From NCBI GenBank assembly GCA_019614645.1, contig JABWDB010000005.1:9890001-9954000 (forward strand): a stretch of DNA of 64,000 bases. Reading direction: 5' to 3'. The position numbers and the translations under genes were made by a program. Position 1 is the first letter of the stretch, and each line of letters starts with the position of its first letter. The stretch comes from Stratiolaelaps scimitus. Taxonomy: Eukaryota > Arthropoda > Arachnida > Mesostigmata > Laelapidae. Shown here piece after piece: positions 38,292-50,350 of the stretch. The notes under the pieces are model-generated. The model saw only the letters and a list, made by a program, of their open reading frames with translations, had not been told where the DNA came from and made no database searches.

Positions 38292-40189
38292 AATAAATGC
38301 AATTATTGTATTCTCATCCTTCTCCTGGTTAAGCCACGTTCCACCGTGAACTCTACTCCGCTGATATTTCCCTTTGGTTGGGCCGCATCGGCGTGGTATC
38401 TGCGTACAACGAATTTCGAATGATGAATCATACATATGTAGCAGGTAGCATTCGTAATTTGACGCACAGTTTTGAAACAACCAAAGGTCACGCACACACT
38501 CACTGAACGACAATTGGATGGTGACGAGAACTCCCTAGCGACGTGGCAGAGTTGTTCATGGATAAGACTGTATTGCCCCTACACGTATAATATAACATGC
38601 AGGTTTAGTTTGATTTAGTCGCAGCTGAACCGCTTCGAGCGTCAAGGCTTGGTCAGCTACCTGGTGTTAGGTTATATTCTTGAACAATATAAGATAAAGG
38701 AGGTGCTAAAAATCGTACTAACCGAAGTCTGTATTTTATCCCATCAATACGTTGGTTTCTAGGTTACAGCACATGCAGAACTCAAGAGTGGTCAATGTTA
38801 AATAACGATTTCTTCTATATTTCATAGGCTTTTCGGCGGGAATCGCGTAATATCTTGAGCAGCATGGCCTCTCAACGAAGCAATTTGCAAGGTACTCGCG
38901 TCCGGCTTGTTTCCCATAGGCTCTGAGAACGAATCATGCAACTCCACTTAAGCTCGCACGCGATCGGTAGCATAACCGGTCGAATTTCCTAGCCGAAGTA
39001 TCGACGATGAGATCAGACGATTTATTTGGGACCTCTCGGGACCAACTATATCAGAGGGCGGGGGGGGGTAGTGAGGCAAATGCTATTTTGATCATGGCGG
39101 GACGATCCGTAATAAGAGTGAACACTGTTATACGCCACCTTAAGGTCGTTACATAAACCGAGGCGGTTTTAACCCGTGAATCGAATAGTACGTATCGAGC
39201 TACTTGCGAACGGTATATCCATATATATATCGTACATACATATATACGTGTATGTATATATATATATGCAGAAATTGTTGAAGAGGACGACGTTTTTCCT
39301 ATTTCTCTGCGGGTAGGCTTGGCCCTACTAGAAGAAGGGTTGCTGAAAGCAACAGTTTTTCGAAAATAATTTCCATGTTCAAAGATGCGAAAAGTACACG
39401 TTCAGTGCACGCCTGTGTGATAAACAACGTGCCGAGGATACACAGATGTTGTCGAGTTTGTTGGCACACGCTGTTATTCAGCGCCACGAGCATATCATGG
39501 CCGAAATTTGATTCGCTCACACATTTTCTAGGTCAATTGTGCAACATTGCACCAAGTTTTCGCGATGATCAAGATGAACGAGAAAATAGGACCCCCCTAA
39601 AGGCAGCGAGGGAAAGATAATTTTGTTAAGCAGGAGTCCCTTTGAAGTAAATCAGATGAATATATTTAATTTTTATTGAGAGTAATCCAACAGTGAGTGC
39701 ACGTGAATTCGCGCAAGAAAATTGCTGACATTATGATTTATGCCTATATATATATATATACATATATATATAATGCACCTATAATGAGGTGAACTAATGA
39801 GCCATGGTAGACGCCACGGCAACAACACTCCGAAGTTACGCTATAAGTTCTTGTTCCGACATCACCCCCCTGACTTGCCCTTTTCTAATCCTAAAAAGGC
39901 AGATTGTCTAAACGACAAACGAGTAGATTTTACCTTATCAAGTGTTTCGATTCCTGATTGGGCGTAACTTCCGATTTCTGATCAGCAGTTTCAGCCTACT
40001 AGGTCTTACATCTAATCCCTATGAGTGAAAACACAAACACGTAAAGAATTGATAGTACACAATGTATTTCACAAGAACAGTTTCGGAGTTTCTGTTTAAT
40101 CGTTATGTTTTTCTTCGCTTTTTAGTAGTCTATTGAATCAATCAATCCATCAACATTGTTGCAGACGGCATTATACATAACCTTTTCTC

Positions 40190-40193
<4 letters not shown>

Positions 40194-40252
<59 letters not shown>

Positions 40253-40292
40253 GTGTGTGTGTGTGTGCTTTTATATATATATATATATATAT
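40194..40292 (+). repeat. Compound (TA)n(TG)n(TA)n microsatellite
   Basis: About 60 bp of (TA)n, then about 16 bp of (TG)n, then about 22 bp of (TA)n. The TG block could adopt Z-DNA. The Tyr/Ile open frames on both strands are artefacts. Confidence 0.9.
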
Positions 40293-41034
40293 TACTTCTT
40301 CCATTTTATTCTACGTCATGTCCAGCACAGTATATCATAGGTGATTTATATACTATACCTAACACTTTTCGTCATGAAATCTTTGCGTTCCATTTTCGGT
40401 AGTTTTCAAATGTGAACCATCTTTCTCTTCACGATCTGCTTGTCCACAATGATTTCAACCTATGTCACTACTGTACACGCACGCCCGGAACACAATCACA
40501 CAATCGGGGAAAATTCATTGTTGTGTTGTAGCGATAGCAACATTTTTGTCAAACAATTCCCATCGAACATTACTCCTGTCCCCAGCCGTGGCAGTCTCAT
40601 GCCATACACGATCCTTCCTGCATCACATCGCTAGCCCAATGTATCCTGTCATCTCTCCGCTGTTTGACATCGCTTTTCGCCATGGGCCTTACAGCGGGGT
40701 AGGCCCTCATTCATATCGTCGAGCCTATTCGCTTGCACCGTGTCAATGTTGCCTACAGGGTCCAGCTTGGTTCATCCACACACTCATTCTTCATTTTGAC
40801 GTGAAAACATCCGTGTGTGATGTGATTTGAATCCCGCTCCAGTAGAAGTACGTATCGTCATATCTATCTACCGATGTGTGTATCATATAATCGTAGAGTA
40901 TGTTGGGTTCATGTGTTTCATCTATGTAAATGCATTATTTACAAGCACACACATCTCTCAGAAAACAAAACGGCGTTTAGCGATTCTGTCAAGCGTTCGA
41001 CTCGGACTCGAGTCAAGATTACAGTAGATAGCAT

Positions 41035-41056
41035 TGTAGATAACGCGTTATCTACA
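41035..41056. repeat. Perfect 22-bp palindrome
   Basis: The half site TGTAGATAACG is followed immediately by its exact reverse complement, centred on the CGCG at 41044-41047. A partial direct copy (GTAGATA) lies just upstream at about 41024-41030. No gene is nearby. Confidence 0.85.
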
Positions 41057-42058
41057 TAGCGCTCAGTGACTGTGTTCTCAATTTCGGGTGATTGATTTCT
41101 AAACGCGATTTTTCTCTCTTGGTCGTTTTGCGTTTGATCAAGTTTAGCCAATCAGTCCCAGCAGACTAGTGATACCTATGAGTATAAGATAGTCGATTGT
41201 GTAAGCCACCGAGTGTAACACCTACCCATTCAGCGATGCGGTAGTTTGGTGAATTCCTCAATACTTTACAATAAAGAAACAGCACATCGAATGTCTTCCG
41301 TCATCATTTCTCAATGGCCTCCTATGTACAACAGTAAGCTAAGACACGTTTTCGTCATTAATTACGAGATAGGGGCGGTGATACATTACAGATTAGCTTG
41401 TACGTTGAAGAAGTTCGCAAATGTAGGCAGGTCGAAACGGATAATGCTGTGGAACTTTGCCCAGGATTCTTTGCAGAATAACAGTTATGGCTGTAATCTG
41501 AAATCAGATTAAGATGCGACTTGCACAACAATACATCGTCATCCCTCAACGTCACGTTTCTTAACGTCGGTTCATAAAAATGCACTTTTTTTGTCCTCAA
41601 ATGGGGAGGACACAAAACTACTGGCCGCAACTCAATCATGTACTCGAATTCATTTGCACACTCTGTGAAGTGTCTGGCTTGACGACACTTTTTCTTTAGA
41701 TTCATCCGAGATCATTTGCTGGCACTTGTTGATCGGAACAACGGCGGCGACGCCCGAGATGGGCAGATCGAGAATGAAATTAAGTCTGATTTTCGTAAAT
41801 GCATCTCGCCGTCGTTGTGACGTTGTGCTTTAAATTAAAGGCGAAAGAAATACCGCCCTCGAGATTTATTCGGGTCGTTGCGAAAACGATTTAGAGAATC
41901 CTGACTTAACACTATGCATTCGAGCTTAATAGGCCAGCTGTGTTAATATCTCAGATGAGAAATGGGGGGCCGAGATGAAGGGAATAAGGTTTTGCGACAA
42001 AATCTACCCTATCTAGCTAACTATGCACAATTAGAATACTCGTCATATATATTGTGCT

Positions 42059-42061
<3 letters not shown>

Positions 42062-42095
<34 letters not shown>
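42062..42095 (+). repeat. (TA)n microsatellite
   Basis: Near-perfect (TA)n of about 34 bp. Confidence 0.85.
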
Positions 42096-42097
<2 letters not shown>

Positions 42098-42807
42098 TTC
42101 GTATTTATTATCACAAGTATCCGTTTTCTGGGTGGCTTGCCGGTGGGGTCAAAAGCGTTGTTTCATCGATCGCAGAGCATACGTCATGTTTTACTGCCCG
42201 AACGCCCTATGTTACATTGGACGTGCACGGGTGCTTCGCCCGTCATTCGTACAGCGGATTCTCCACGATTCCGCTCTGCCGTCTTTGTTTGCATCTTTGG
42301 GGCTACGTTGTCGTCTGTCCGCGATCAGAGAGCGTTCCGTGTTTACGGGTGGCGCTCATTGTCCTATGTCTTCTTGTCTAACGGACCGACCCGAATCATT
42401 TCTCTCTTTCTTTGTCCCTTCCTCCGTTTCCTTCCCTGCACAGATCCGACGTCCAAGACCTTCAGAGAGGATCGCTCTAATGGCGACCTTCTCCCTTTCA
42501 AATCAGACGCGGTTGAAATCGCTGGAAATCCGTGCTCATACCCGGGCAGACAGGCTCAATTTTCAAGGGGCGTAATATACGCGGATCAGCGAATTAGAAA
42601 TTAAATGAAAACGGCTTTATCAAAGGGGAGCAAATACACAACAAACGCAATTGAATCTTCATACTGGCATGATGGCGGCGTTGACAGAGCACTGAGCTTC
42701 GAAGATGTTGTCAGTGACTTCATTGTGAGCTGTCGCAGGCGGTGCAACCGTTGCGGTTACCCTTCTCGACGTTGCTACTGCTGTTATGGTATCCGTTCTA
42801 ACTCATA

Positions 42808-42813
<6 letters not shown>

Positions 42814-42869
<56 letters not shown>

Positions 42870-42881
42870 CTATATATATAT
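42814..42881 (+). repeat. (TA)n microsatellite
   Basis: Almost uninterrupted (TA)n of about 68 bp, one of the longest in the window. It accounts for the Tyr/Ile run in the surrounding 193-codon frame. Confidence 0.9.
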
Positions 42882-43899
42882 ATGGGCAGGCGCATGTCGT
42901 ACGACGCTTGACGTCATCGAACTGGTGGCATGGAAGTTATTGTTGCTCACTGATAAATATAGGTAGCTGGACTGTCGGTGGATGCCGGCGTTTCGTCAGA
43001 TCGAACGTCGTGCATGTAACAATAAACGGACAGCTTCTTTGCAACTCGAAAAAAGAAAAGCCAACACAATTGATTTCTGTTGTTTTCTCTCTGCTTGACG
43101 AACTGCTGAACTCTTGCTGGCCACCTACAGGGTATGCGTTTCCACTGAGAAGTTTCGCGCTCAATGGATGGCAAGGTCGTTGCTAGCTCGCGGGTTCAGC
43201 TCTAGCGCAAAAACAACATTCTGCTTTAGTTACCAGGTGGATCACATTCGACAATCCTTCATGAAAACTTCGTCGCACTTACGTCGCTTGCCGTCTCGGG
43301 CGTATCCTCAAGGACGTGAAAATAAGCCAAGCTTTGCCTCTGTTTTCATCAATAACCGAGTGATGATGTCTTGGCTGTCCTCGTGAGAGGAAACAAATGA
43401 AGTATACAGAAATTTCGGAGCATTTACGGCGCCGTTTGTCACCTTATGTCACCTTAATGGTACGTGTATTTCAGTTTCTGCACGGTTGGTCCAAGGGTTT
43501 TGTCGCGGTTTCGATAAGTGTTACTATGTGCCCATCAGTGTCATTCGATCCTTTGAGGGCTTGCCTATTATGTGTTCAAGAGAGGACGATGAATTGTAAA
43601 TCGCGCGCTCAGCCTACCGCCGGTCGGCTATTATTCCTTCAGCTGGTTCGTGTGCAGCAGTCGCTAGCTGTGACCATTGCAATCATCGGACATTGTTCCC
43701 TTTGATTCGCTAGGCCCCGTAGCCGCCGCCGCCCCAATTGAGTCATGATGCCTGTGACTTGGGCTTTTCCGCTTACCACCGTCAGAGAAGAAGAGACACC
43801 TAGCCCAACACGCAGAGTTCGTGATGAGGCCATTTCCGAATTGAGCAAAAAAAAATAAGGAGGCCTGCCTTGTCGTTTACGAAGGCTCGTCGACCGGCG

Positions 43900-45600
43900 A
43901 GTCCGGGCTGAGCACGGGGGCGGACCTCGGCTACGACATTACGCGGGGATACCGTGGAAAAGGTTAATAAAAGGACGAACGTCTGTCTGCCGAATCACAT
44001 TCAGAGATCCCACCTTGGGCTGTCTGTTTTCTCTCCCGGTCGTTTGCGGTGGTCCCACGGGGACTCGCAGATGAGCTCGGTTCCGTCTGTGTAGTCCTTG
44101 GTCTTCGGCCGGCGCGGCACTTCCCTCGACCGTAAGTCTCTCCCTCCCCTCTCTCTCCCTCTCAGGCACTCTTCCTTCCTCGAGTTTCGTCGTCCTGTGA
44201 CCACCACCGCCGCTCCCGGCACATTGGTAGTTAGTTGTTATCGCGGCAGTAGTCAGTAATCCAGTAATCATAGTAAGGTAAGTAAAAGGTAGTAATAGCA
44301 TCCAGTGCAGCCTTGGCAGCCATCCGACTCGGTAAGCTCCATCGCGCTATGCCCACGGCTCGTCGACCATCGGAGTCAGCGATCGGCGAGGTCTGTTCCG
44401 ACTCCATCAGCGACGGCTCAACCGCCGCTTACCAAAAGCCCCGCTCCGCCAGCGCTCTAAAGCGTTACCCCAGCCCCTGTCCCACGCGCTCTTTTTCTCA
44501 GTGTCTGTCTGACCGACTCGAAGCGCGGACTCCGCCCGGGTGGGCCTTTCCGTCCGACGCCACCGCCATGTCATGGGGCTTCTTCTAGGTTGGTTCTTGC
44601 TCACTTTCTGCTCAACCCGCTATGGCGAAGACTGCTCGCTCTCTTCGGCTCTCTCCTTTCGTTTTCCTGTGGAGATCGTGGCCCACTCCGCCCGACAACT
44701 TATCCCGCAGCGGCGTTTTTCTGCGGTACTCATCACCCAAAGGCAGACGGCGCCCCTTGCCACAGTAACGTTCCCCATGCCATTCCTTGTTCTCTCTCTC
44801 TCTCTCTCTTTCTCATGCAGTTCACTCTATGTACACATACGCCCACCGGCCGAACCTTACACCCCGTTTTTCTCTTCTACCGTGCTAGTGGCCTTGCCGC
44901 TCCCCCTACGGTTGGTCAAACCGGTGGCGTTCGAGGCGGGAGCCACACCGCTAGCGAGCAGCGACAGCAGTGCAGAGTGAGCGTGCGACGTGGGCCGAAT
45001 TGGCGATTCGTCGACCGACTTCGCTCTCGGAACCTGCCCGGCGTACGTCCGCTGAGTCGGGTTTATGTCAGACGACCACGTCCCCGGAGCGCCGGCTAGA
45101 CCGACCGGCGGCAGCAGGCAGAAGTCTGCGCCGACGCTACCGTCGACCGTGCTACTGAACGTCCACTGCTCAGCGCTTTTACAGACATTCTCACACACGC
45201 GCAGAGAGTAACACACAACCTCACAGGCACACAAGCGGAGTACCACCACTACCACCGTCTACCGTCGACATCGTCCCACGCACGCAGTAACTCGTTAGCG
45301 TTACGACAGAACGGACATTCGTTCTAGTGCGCCCTCTACCGCGTTGGCCCAGCTAGCCAGCGTCGGCCAACACGTTCAGTGCCTACCCCTCGCCGCCACC
45401 AGTGGCCTCAGACCCTTTAGCTCTGTCATCAATCCGGAACTCCTCCGCTGCCGTCATCATCATCGCCGCTGCTTTACTTTTGCCCCAGGTCATCATCACC
45501 ATCAACGTCGTCGTCTATGTTTTTCAGGAAAATAGCCTCTGCTAAATGCCTCATTGTGAGATCCGGAACATGACTCCCTTTCTCCGCTGCCTGCGCCGCA
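43900..45600. promoter_or_regulatory. GC/CT-rich block, promoter-like
   Basis: Strong shift to GC-rich and CpG-containing sequence with long pyrimidine runs on the plus strand (for example CT tracts near 44135-44165 and 44795-44815). Several overlapping frames on both strands are open and none is recognisable. It lies 0.7 kb past the end of the minus-strand UNC-93-like gene, so it is not that gene's promoter. It could be the first exon or promoter of an unrecognised transcript. Orientation is unclear. Confidence 0.3.
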
Positions 45601-46281
45601 GTCCTCCACACAGTCTTTCTCTCTCGAACATTTCTGGCGGAGACAATATTCGTCCTCTATTGCCGAGTCTCTTCAGCGGTCCGCAGTGAAACAAATGGAA
45701 AATGTTAGTCCTCGGTAATTTCTTTGGCTCGCCTGCCGCCCTTAATCGCGTTCAGCTGCCCTTCATTACCCTTCGTTCCTTCGTGGGCGTTCTTTACTTT
45801 TTGTTTTGACGGTGACTGTCGGTCGACAACAGGACCACTACGGTCTCCACGCTCCGCTCACGAGTCTCTCAGAGTTTTGTTTAACTTAGAGAGGCCGTCG
45901 GCCGAGTCGCTGGCAACGTCACCCGGCCTTGACCGCTGAGACGGTTGCTTTCGCACGTTAGAAAGCGCCCATTGGCAGGACAGCGTTCTCGTGAGCTGGC
46001 TTTTTGTTGGATCTATGTCCTTTTCGTTTTTCTATGTATGCACCACGTGGTATGATTGATTATCTGTTGTGTCTGTCCTGGCTCAGCTGGAATCAGTGCC
46101 TGGTTGCTTGCCGTACGTAGTGACTGCTAGACAGGTTCATTAGTGTTTCGTTTGTCGTCTTTGATTCTGCTTAATTTCTGCCACCAGCGTTACAAGTGTT
46201 CTTTCGTGAATGTAGCTGCGAGCAGTGGCTAAGCGAATGTATGAATCACTTGTCAATTTCCAACCTTTCCTCAGGTTCGGC
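45601..46281 (-). other. 3' flank of the UNC-93-like gene
   Basis: The presumed 3' UTR and flank, read on the minus strand from the stop at 46282-46284. I saw no clear AATAAA on the minus strand here, so the transcript end is undetermined. Confidence 0.4.
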
Positions 46282-47587
46282 TCACAGGTGCGCCACAGTT
46301 AGCTTTGCCAGCGTCTCCTGATGGTGCTTGTTCTCTAGGAGCGCGTACGGTAACGACGCGGCCAGTAGCACGAACGAGAGAACAAGCAGTGAGAATGAAA
46401 GGCACAATGTCGACGAGGTTCCGAATGCAACGGCCATACCTGCAAAATGGCTCATGAACATGGCCGAGAATGGCGCCTCCCACTGCCACTCGAATGACCC
46501 GCTCAAGTACGCTGAAAGGAAAGTACAAGAGAAATGGAAAAAGAGAGCAAAAAGACAAAAAAACACTGGTCAGAGCGACGGTGCAGCAGGAATCACCAAT
46601 AGTGATCTTGAAATTAAATGACTACACATCTCGAGCAGAACACGGGCGTAGGCAGCACATTCGATTTGAATAGTGCCTAGATGAAGAGGGGTATATTTAG
46701 GGAAGGTCCCCTCCCTGCGTAGCTATAGGTGCATGTATCATGTGTGCAAAATATTTAGACTAGCAAAGAGCACTTCCATAGTGCGTTCGACGATAAACAC
46801 GAGCATTTTCTACCGCTCGCTCCCCTACTAGCTCAGCGCTTCGCTGTAAATAACACTTACATTGCGATAATTGAAAAATGTCATAATGGAGAATAATACT
46901 CTGCCCGAAGAAAAAGCGCAGCCGGCTGTTATCTACCTAACCTTTCTGATCTACCGAGGCCATGTAGGCGAACGAAAAATAGATGATAATACAAAAAATG
47001 CTTGTCAGGAGTAGATGGCCAGGTCAACCACCACCGCTGCATCCTGCCACTAGAACACGGTGTTAGTTCGGCGACACGTCTATACCTCCACCCATGACAC
47101 ACGAACGCTCCACATGTGCCGCTCAACATCAGGGAGACTTCTTCTTAGGCTTTCCTCGTTTGGCATCACCGCGGCACCACAAGAAAGTTTCGGCCTGCCT
47201 CTTTCTTACAGGCCATACTACCCCCATGGCGCACTCCCCAACATCACGAACGCCAGAGGTGTCGGGCAACTCGTCTCCCTGACCTATGCCCTATGGGCCT
47301 GTCTATCTCGAGTGTGTGTGTGTGTGTGGGTATAATCAAGGCAGGACCTACGCAAACAAGATAGTTCCACATAAGCTGCAGAGGAGTAGTATACACGGCG
47401 GTTATACCGTTCAGCTTGAGGTGTGCTACGCGTATATACATACGATAGATGTAGTAGCAGCCGTGGCAGTAGTTATATGCAGTAGTGCTGCAGCAGCGGT
47501 ATCGTAAAACGCCGTCGTCTCGTCCACAGGACCCCAGGCGTGGTCCAAGCTGTTTTGCGCGCTATAGCACCTATGTAGGCTAACTAT

Positions 47588-47630
<43 letters not shown>

Positions 47631-50289
47631 CTATAGTATAGTCCACTACTGTCCCTGTGTGAATGTGTTACTCACTGATCATCAGGGTCTCCCATACTCC
47701 CGAGCAGAAGCCCCACAGCGACGACACGATGAAGAAGAGCGGATTGCTGGCTGCCGCGTGCCCGCCGGCCTGCGGACTCCACGAGGACATCAGAAGGAGC
47801 ATGAGAGCGTTGAGTAGTAGGGTGGCGAACACGAGCGCGGGCCGGTTCAGGCCCGGACACGACAGCAGGACCAACGACGTTAGCAGGTGTAGCACCGCCG
47901 CCAGAAGGACGACGAACGACAGGGCGTACAGCGATGGCGCACATGAGATGTACAGCTAATGTTGTCATGATGAAGAGCACATAGAACGAAGTTCGTATCG
48001 GCGACGCCCGACGGTCGCAGGTGGAGCCGAGGCAGAATGTCCGGTGTAGTCATGTCGGGAGACAGCGACGTTGACGGCGAACACCGAACGGATACGCGCA
48101 ACGAATTCGCAGCGGGCAGCGACGACGGGGTTCGGTGACGGAGAGGAGCGTATCCGGTAAAGGCCAATGCAGTGACAGGAAAGTTAGTTTCGCTACACTA
48201 TAAGAGCTGTTGATCGATGAATCACAAAAGTGCCTCACAATCTAATATGATTACTATCTATGGCTAGTGTCGTCTCAGTTGTTCGTCGTGGCGTAATCTT
48301 TTCGCAGTTTGGATTGCTAGAGCGAATGCTTGCTGGGGGACCAACGACATGCTCCTGCCCACTGTGACCGCTGATTAGGATGTCCTACGTATTACCCCCG
48401 GGGGTTTTGTCACGGTCTTTCCAGTAAGCGGGTCGAGCGATTTATCCCATGAACGTTTATAGTGCTATGTGATTATTGACCTCCATTATAGATATACCAT
48501 TGAGTCGCTGCGCTTGCCTATCTCTCGGCTATCCGCCGCGGGTGCTTTATTCCTGCTTTTGTGTTTTGTTTCGCACAGTTTTGCCGTTAGCTCCCTCATA
48601 ATTGAATCGGTTCTCCCCAATTGCAATTATTTCTCGAATCCGCGTCAGTTGGATCAGGATGTTCAGAATTGACAACGTATAGCAATAGAACCATTCGATC
48701 AGATTGACCCGATCACAGGTTTAGGACATCGGTATTGCCGTTAGAATAATCTATCCCGTAGAGCATATTGTATTTTGTTGCCTTCCTGTAGAGGCTGTGC
48801 CATCTCAATATGCGGCTATCGGCCCAGTGCACTATATTATAGTAATTCTGATAGAGTCAACTCTCCCGTGGTTTGCAGCATCGAAGCTGATCCGTCTAAC
48901 TTCTATCCCCGTTGCAGGCATCCGCACGCTGCTAGCACGAATGTCTCGTCACTTCATCATTGATGTTCTGTTATAGTGATCTAGTTGATCGCTTGAGTTT
49001 CCATTGTGGCTATGCCATCGGGACTTAGTTATTACTAAACTGAATCGTTTCCTTGAGATGATGCCGATTAATGACACCTTTACACAGCTTAATATCCGCA
49101 AACATCTGTATGCAGCACATCAAATCAGACACACAGCTCACAGCAGAACGGCGGCTCGTAACTCGTTAATCTATCCTGTCGTTCTCTGCAAACAGGACGC
49201 TACGAGGAAGGACAACTCATTCATAGTATTTGCTGACCAGTCAGGATACGTACACCATGCCAGACACGTGTATTACATACAATTCGACACATACGCCAGT
49301 TCGAGTCCCGCGACCAGGTGATGACATATAAGTGAACTTAAGCATTGTACACATAGCTAGTTCCTTTAATAAACCAACAAAGCTTTACCATTACCTTTAC
49401 ATTGCGTTTTAGTAAAATACTGTTGTAGATAGATATAGCATAGCTGTCGGCATGAATCACCGTTGTATTGTGTTAACACAGGGTAATCCTCAAGTACGCT
49501 TGAGGACTCAGTCATTTGAGGAACCCTATTGGGCATCATCTAGGGGAGTGAATGTGAGTCATGCGTGGCGCTTTGATCCATTTATGCTTGAGTGTCAACT
49601 CAGATACAAGCATATTATTTCGATTATCAGATTAAACAGTAGCGTCACAGAGGGATCAGTAGCAATGGTATCATATAATAGAAAAGTGTTTTTGAGTGAA
49701 ACATCGTCGTGGTTCAGCCAGGGCGACGTGGATGGTGATGACCCGATACTTCTTGTATCCTTCTACGGAAGTATAATAGATATATATAGACGTATCGAAT
49801 ATTAACACAATTAATCAGCAACAATAGTGTTCGCCAGCAATAAACGCCTATGTGAATGGATGAATGAACTGTAGTTTATTATTAATACAATATATGCACA
49901 AACCAGTGCGGATCGATCATAGCTGTGTGTTCGTATCTCGTGATCTATAACAGTCGACATAGGCTGTGGCTGTATTAGTTGTACAGTGAGCGTGCTCTTA
50001 CAACTGCTGTCTGACAGTACCGCTCTTTCAATACACCTATACACACCCACACAGCGGTCGATACGATTCGTCGTAATAAACTGGAGGTAGTTAATAGAAA
50101 TAATATCTATACACTATCAGTGGTAGTCTGCGGCATTGTTGTACAGCTATTAATAGCAATGCTGCCGTGTCCTTTCCCCCACCCGTTCTCGCATCCCATT
50201 GAACAGCGGCGACCAGCCTCTACGAGGCTGTACATGGGACCACTACAAAGACGATGTCGGGACACACCATATGAACGTACAGGCAGCTC

Positions 50290-50350
<61 letters not shown>

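Larger units (their letters stand above)
38292..43900. other. Intergenic stretch, no gene recognised
   Basis: Contains several long (TA)n arrays and a 22-bp palindrome at 41035-41056. At 42132-42604 two overlapping plus-strand frames of 147 and 155 codons are both open. Neither resembles a known family, and having two frames open at once argues for composition rather than coding. Confidence 0.45.

Noticed and set aside
40122..40344. Tyr/Ile-rich frames on both strands
   Set aside because: Translation of the (TA)n(TG)n microsatellite, not coding.
42132..42604. Two overlapping plus-strand frames of 147 and 155 codons
   Set aside because: Both frames are open over the same bases and neither shows motifs or homology; no convincing splice or start context supports one over the other.
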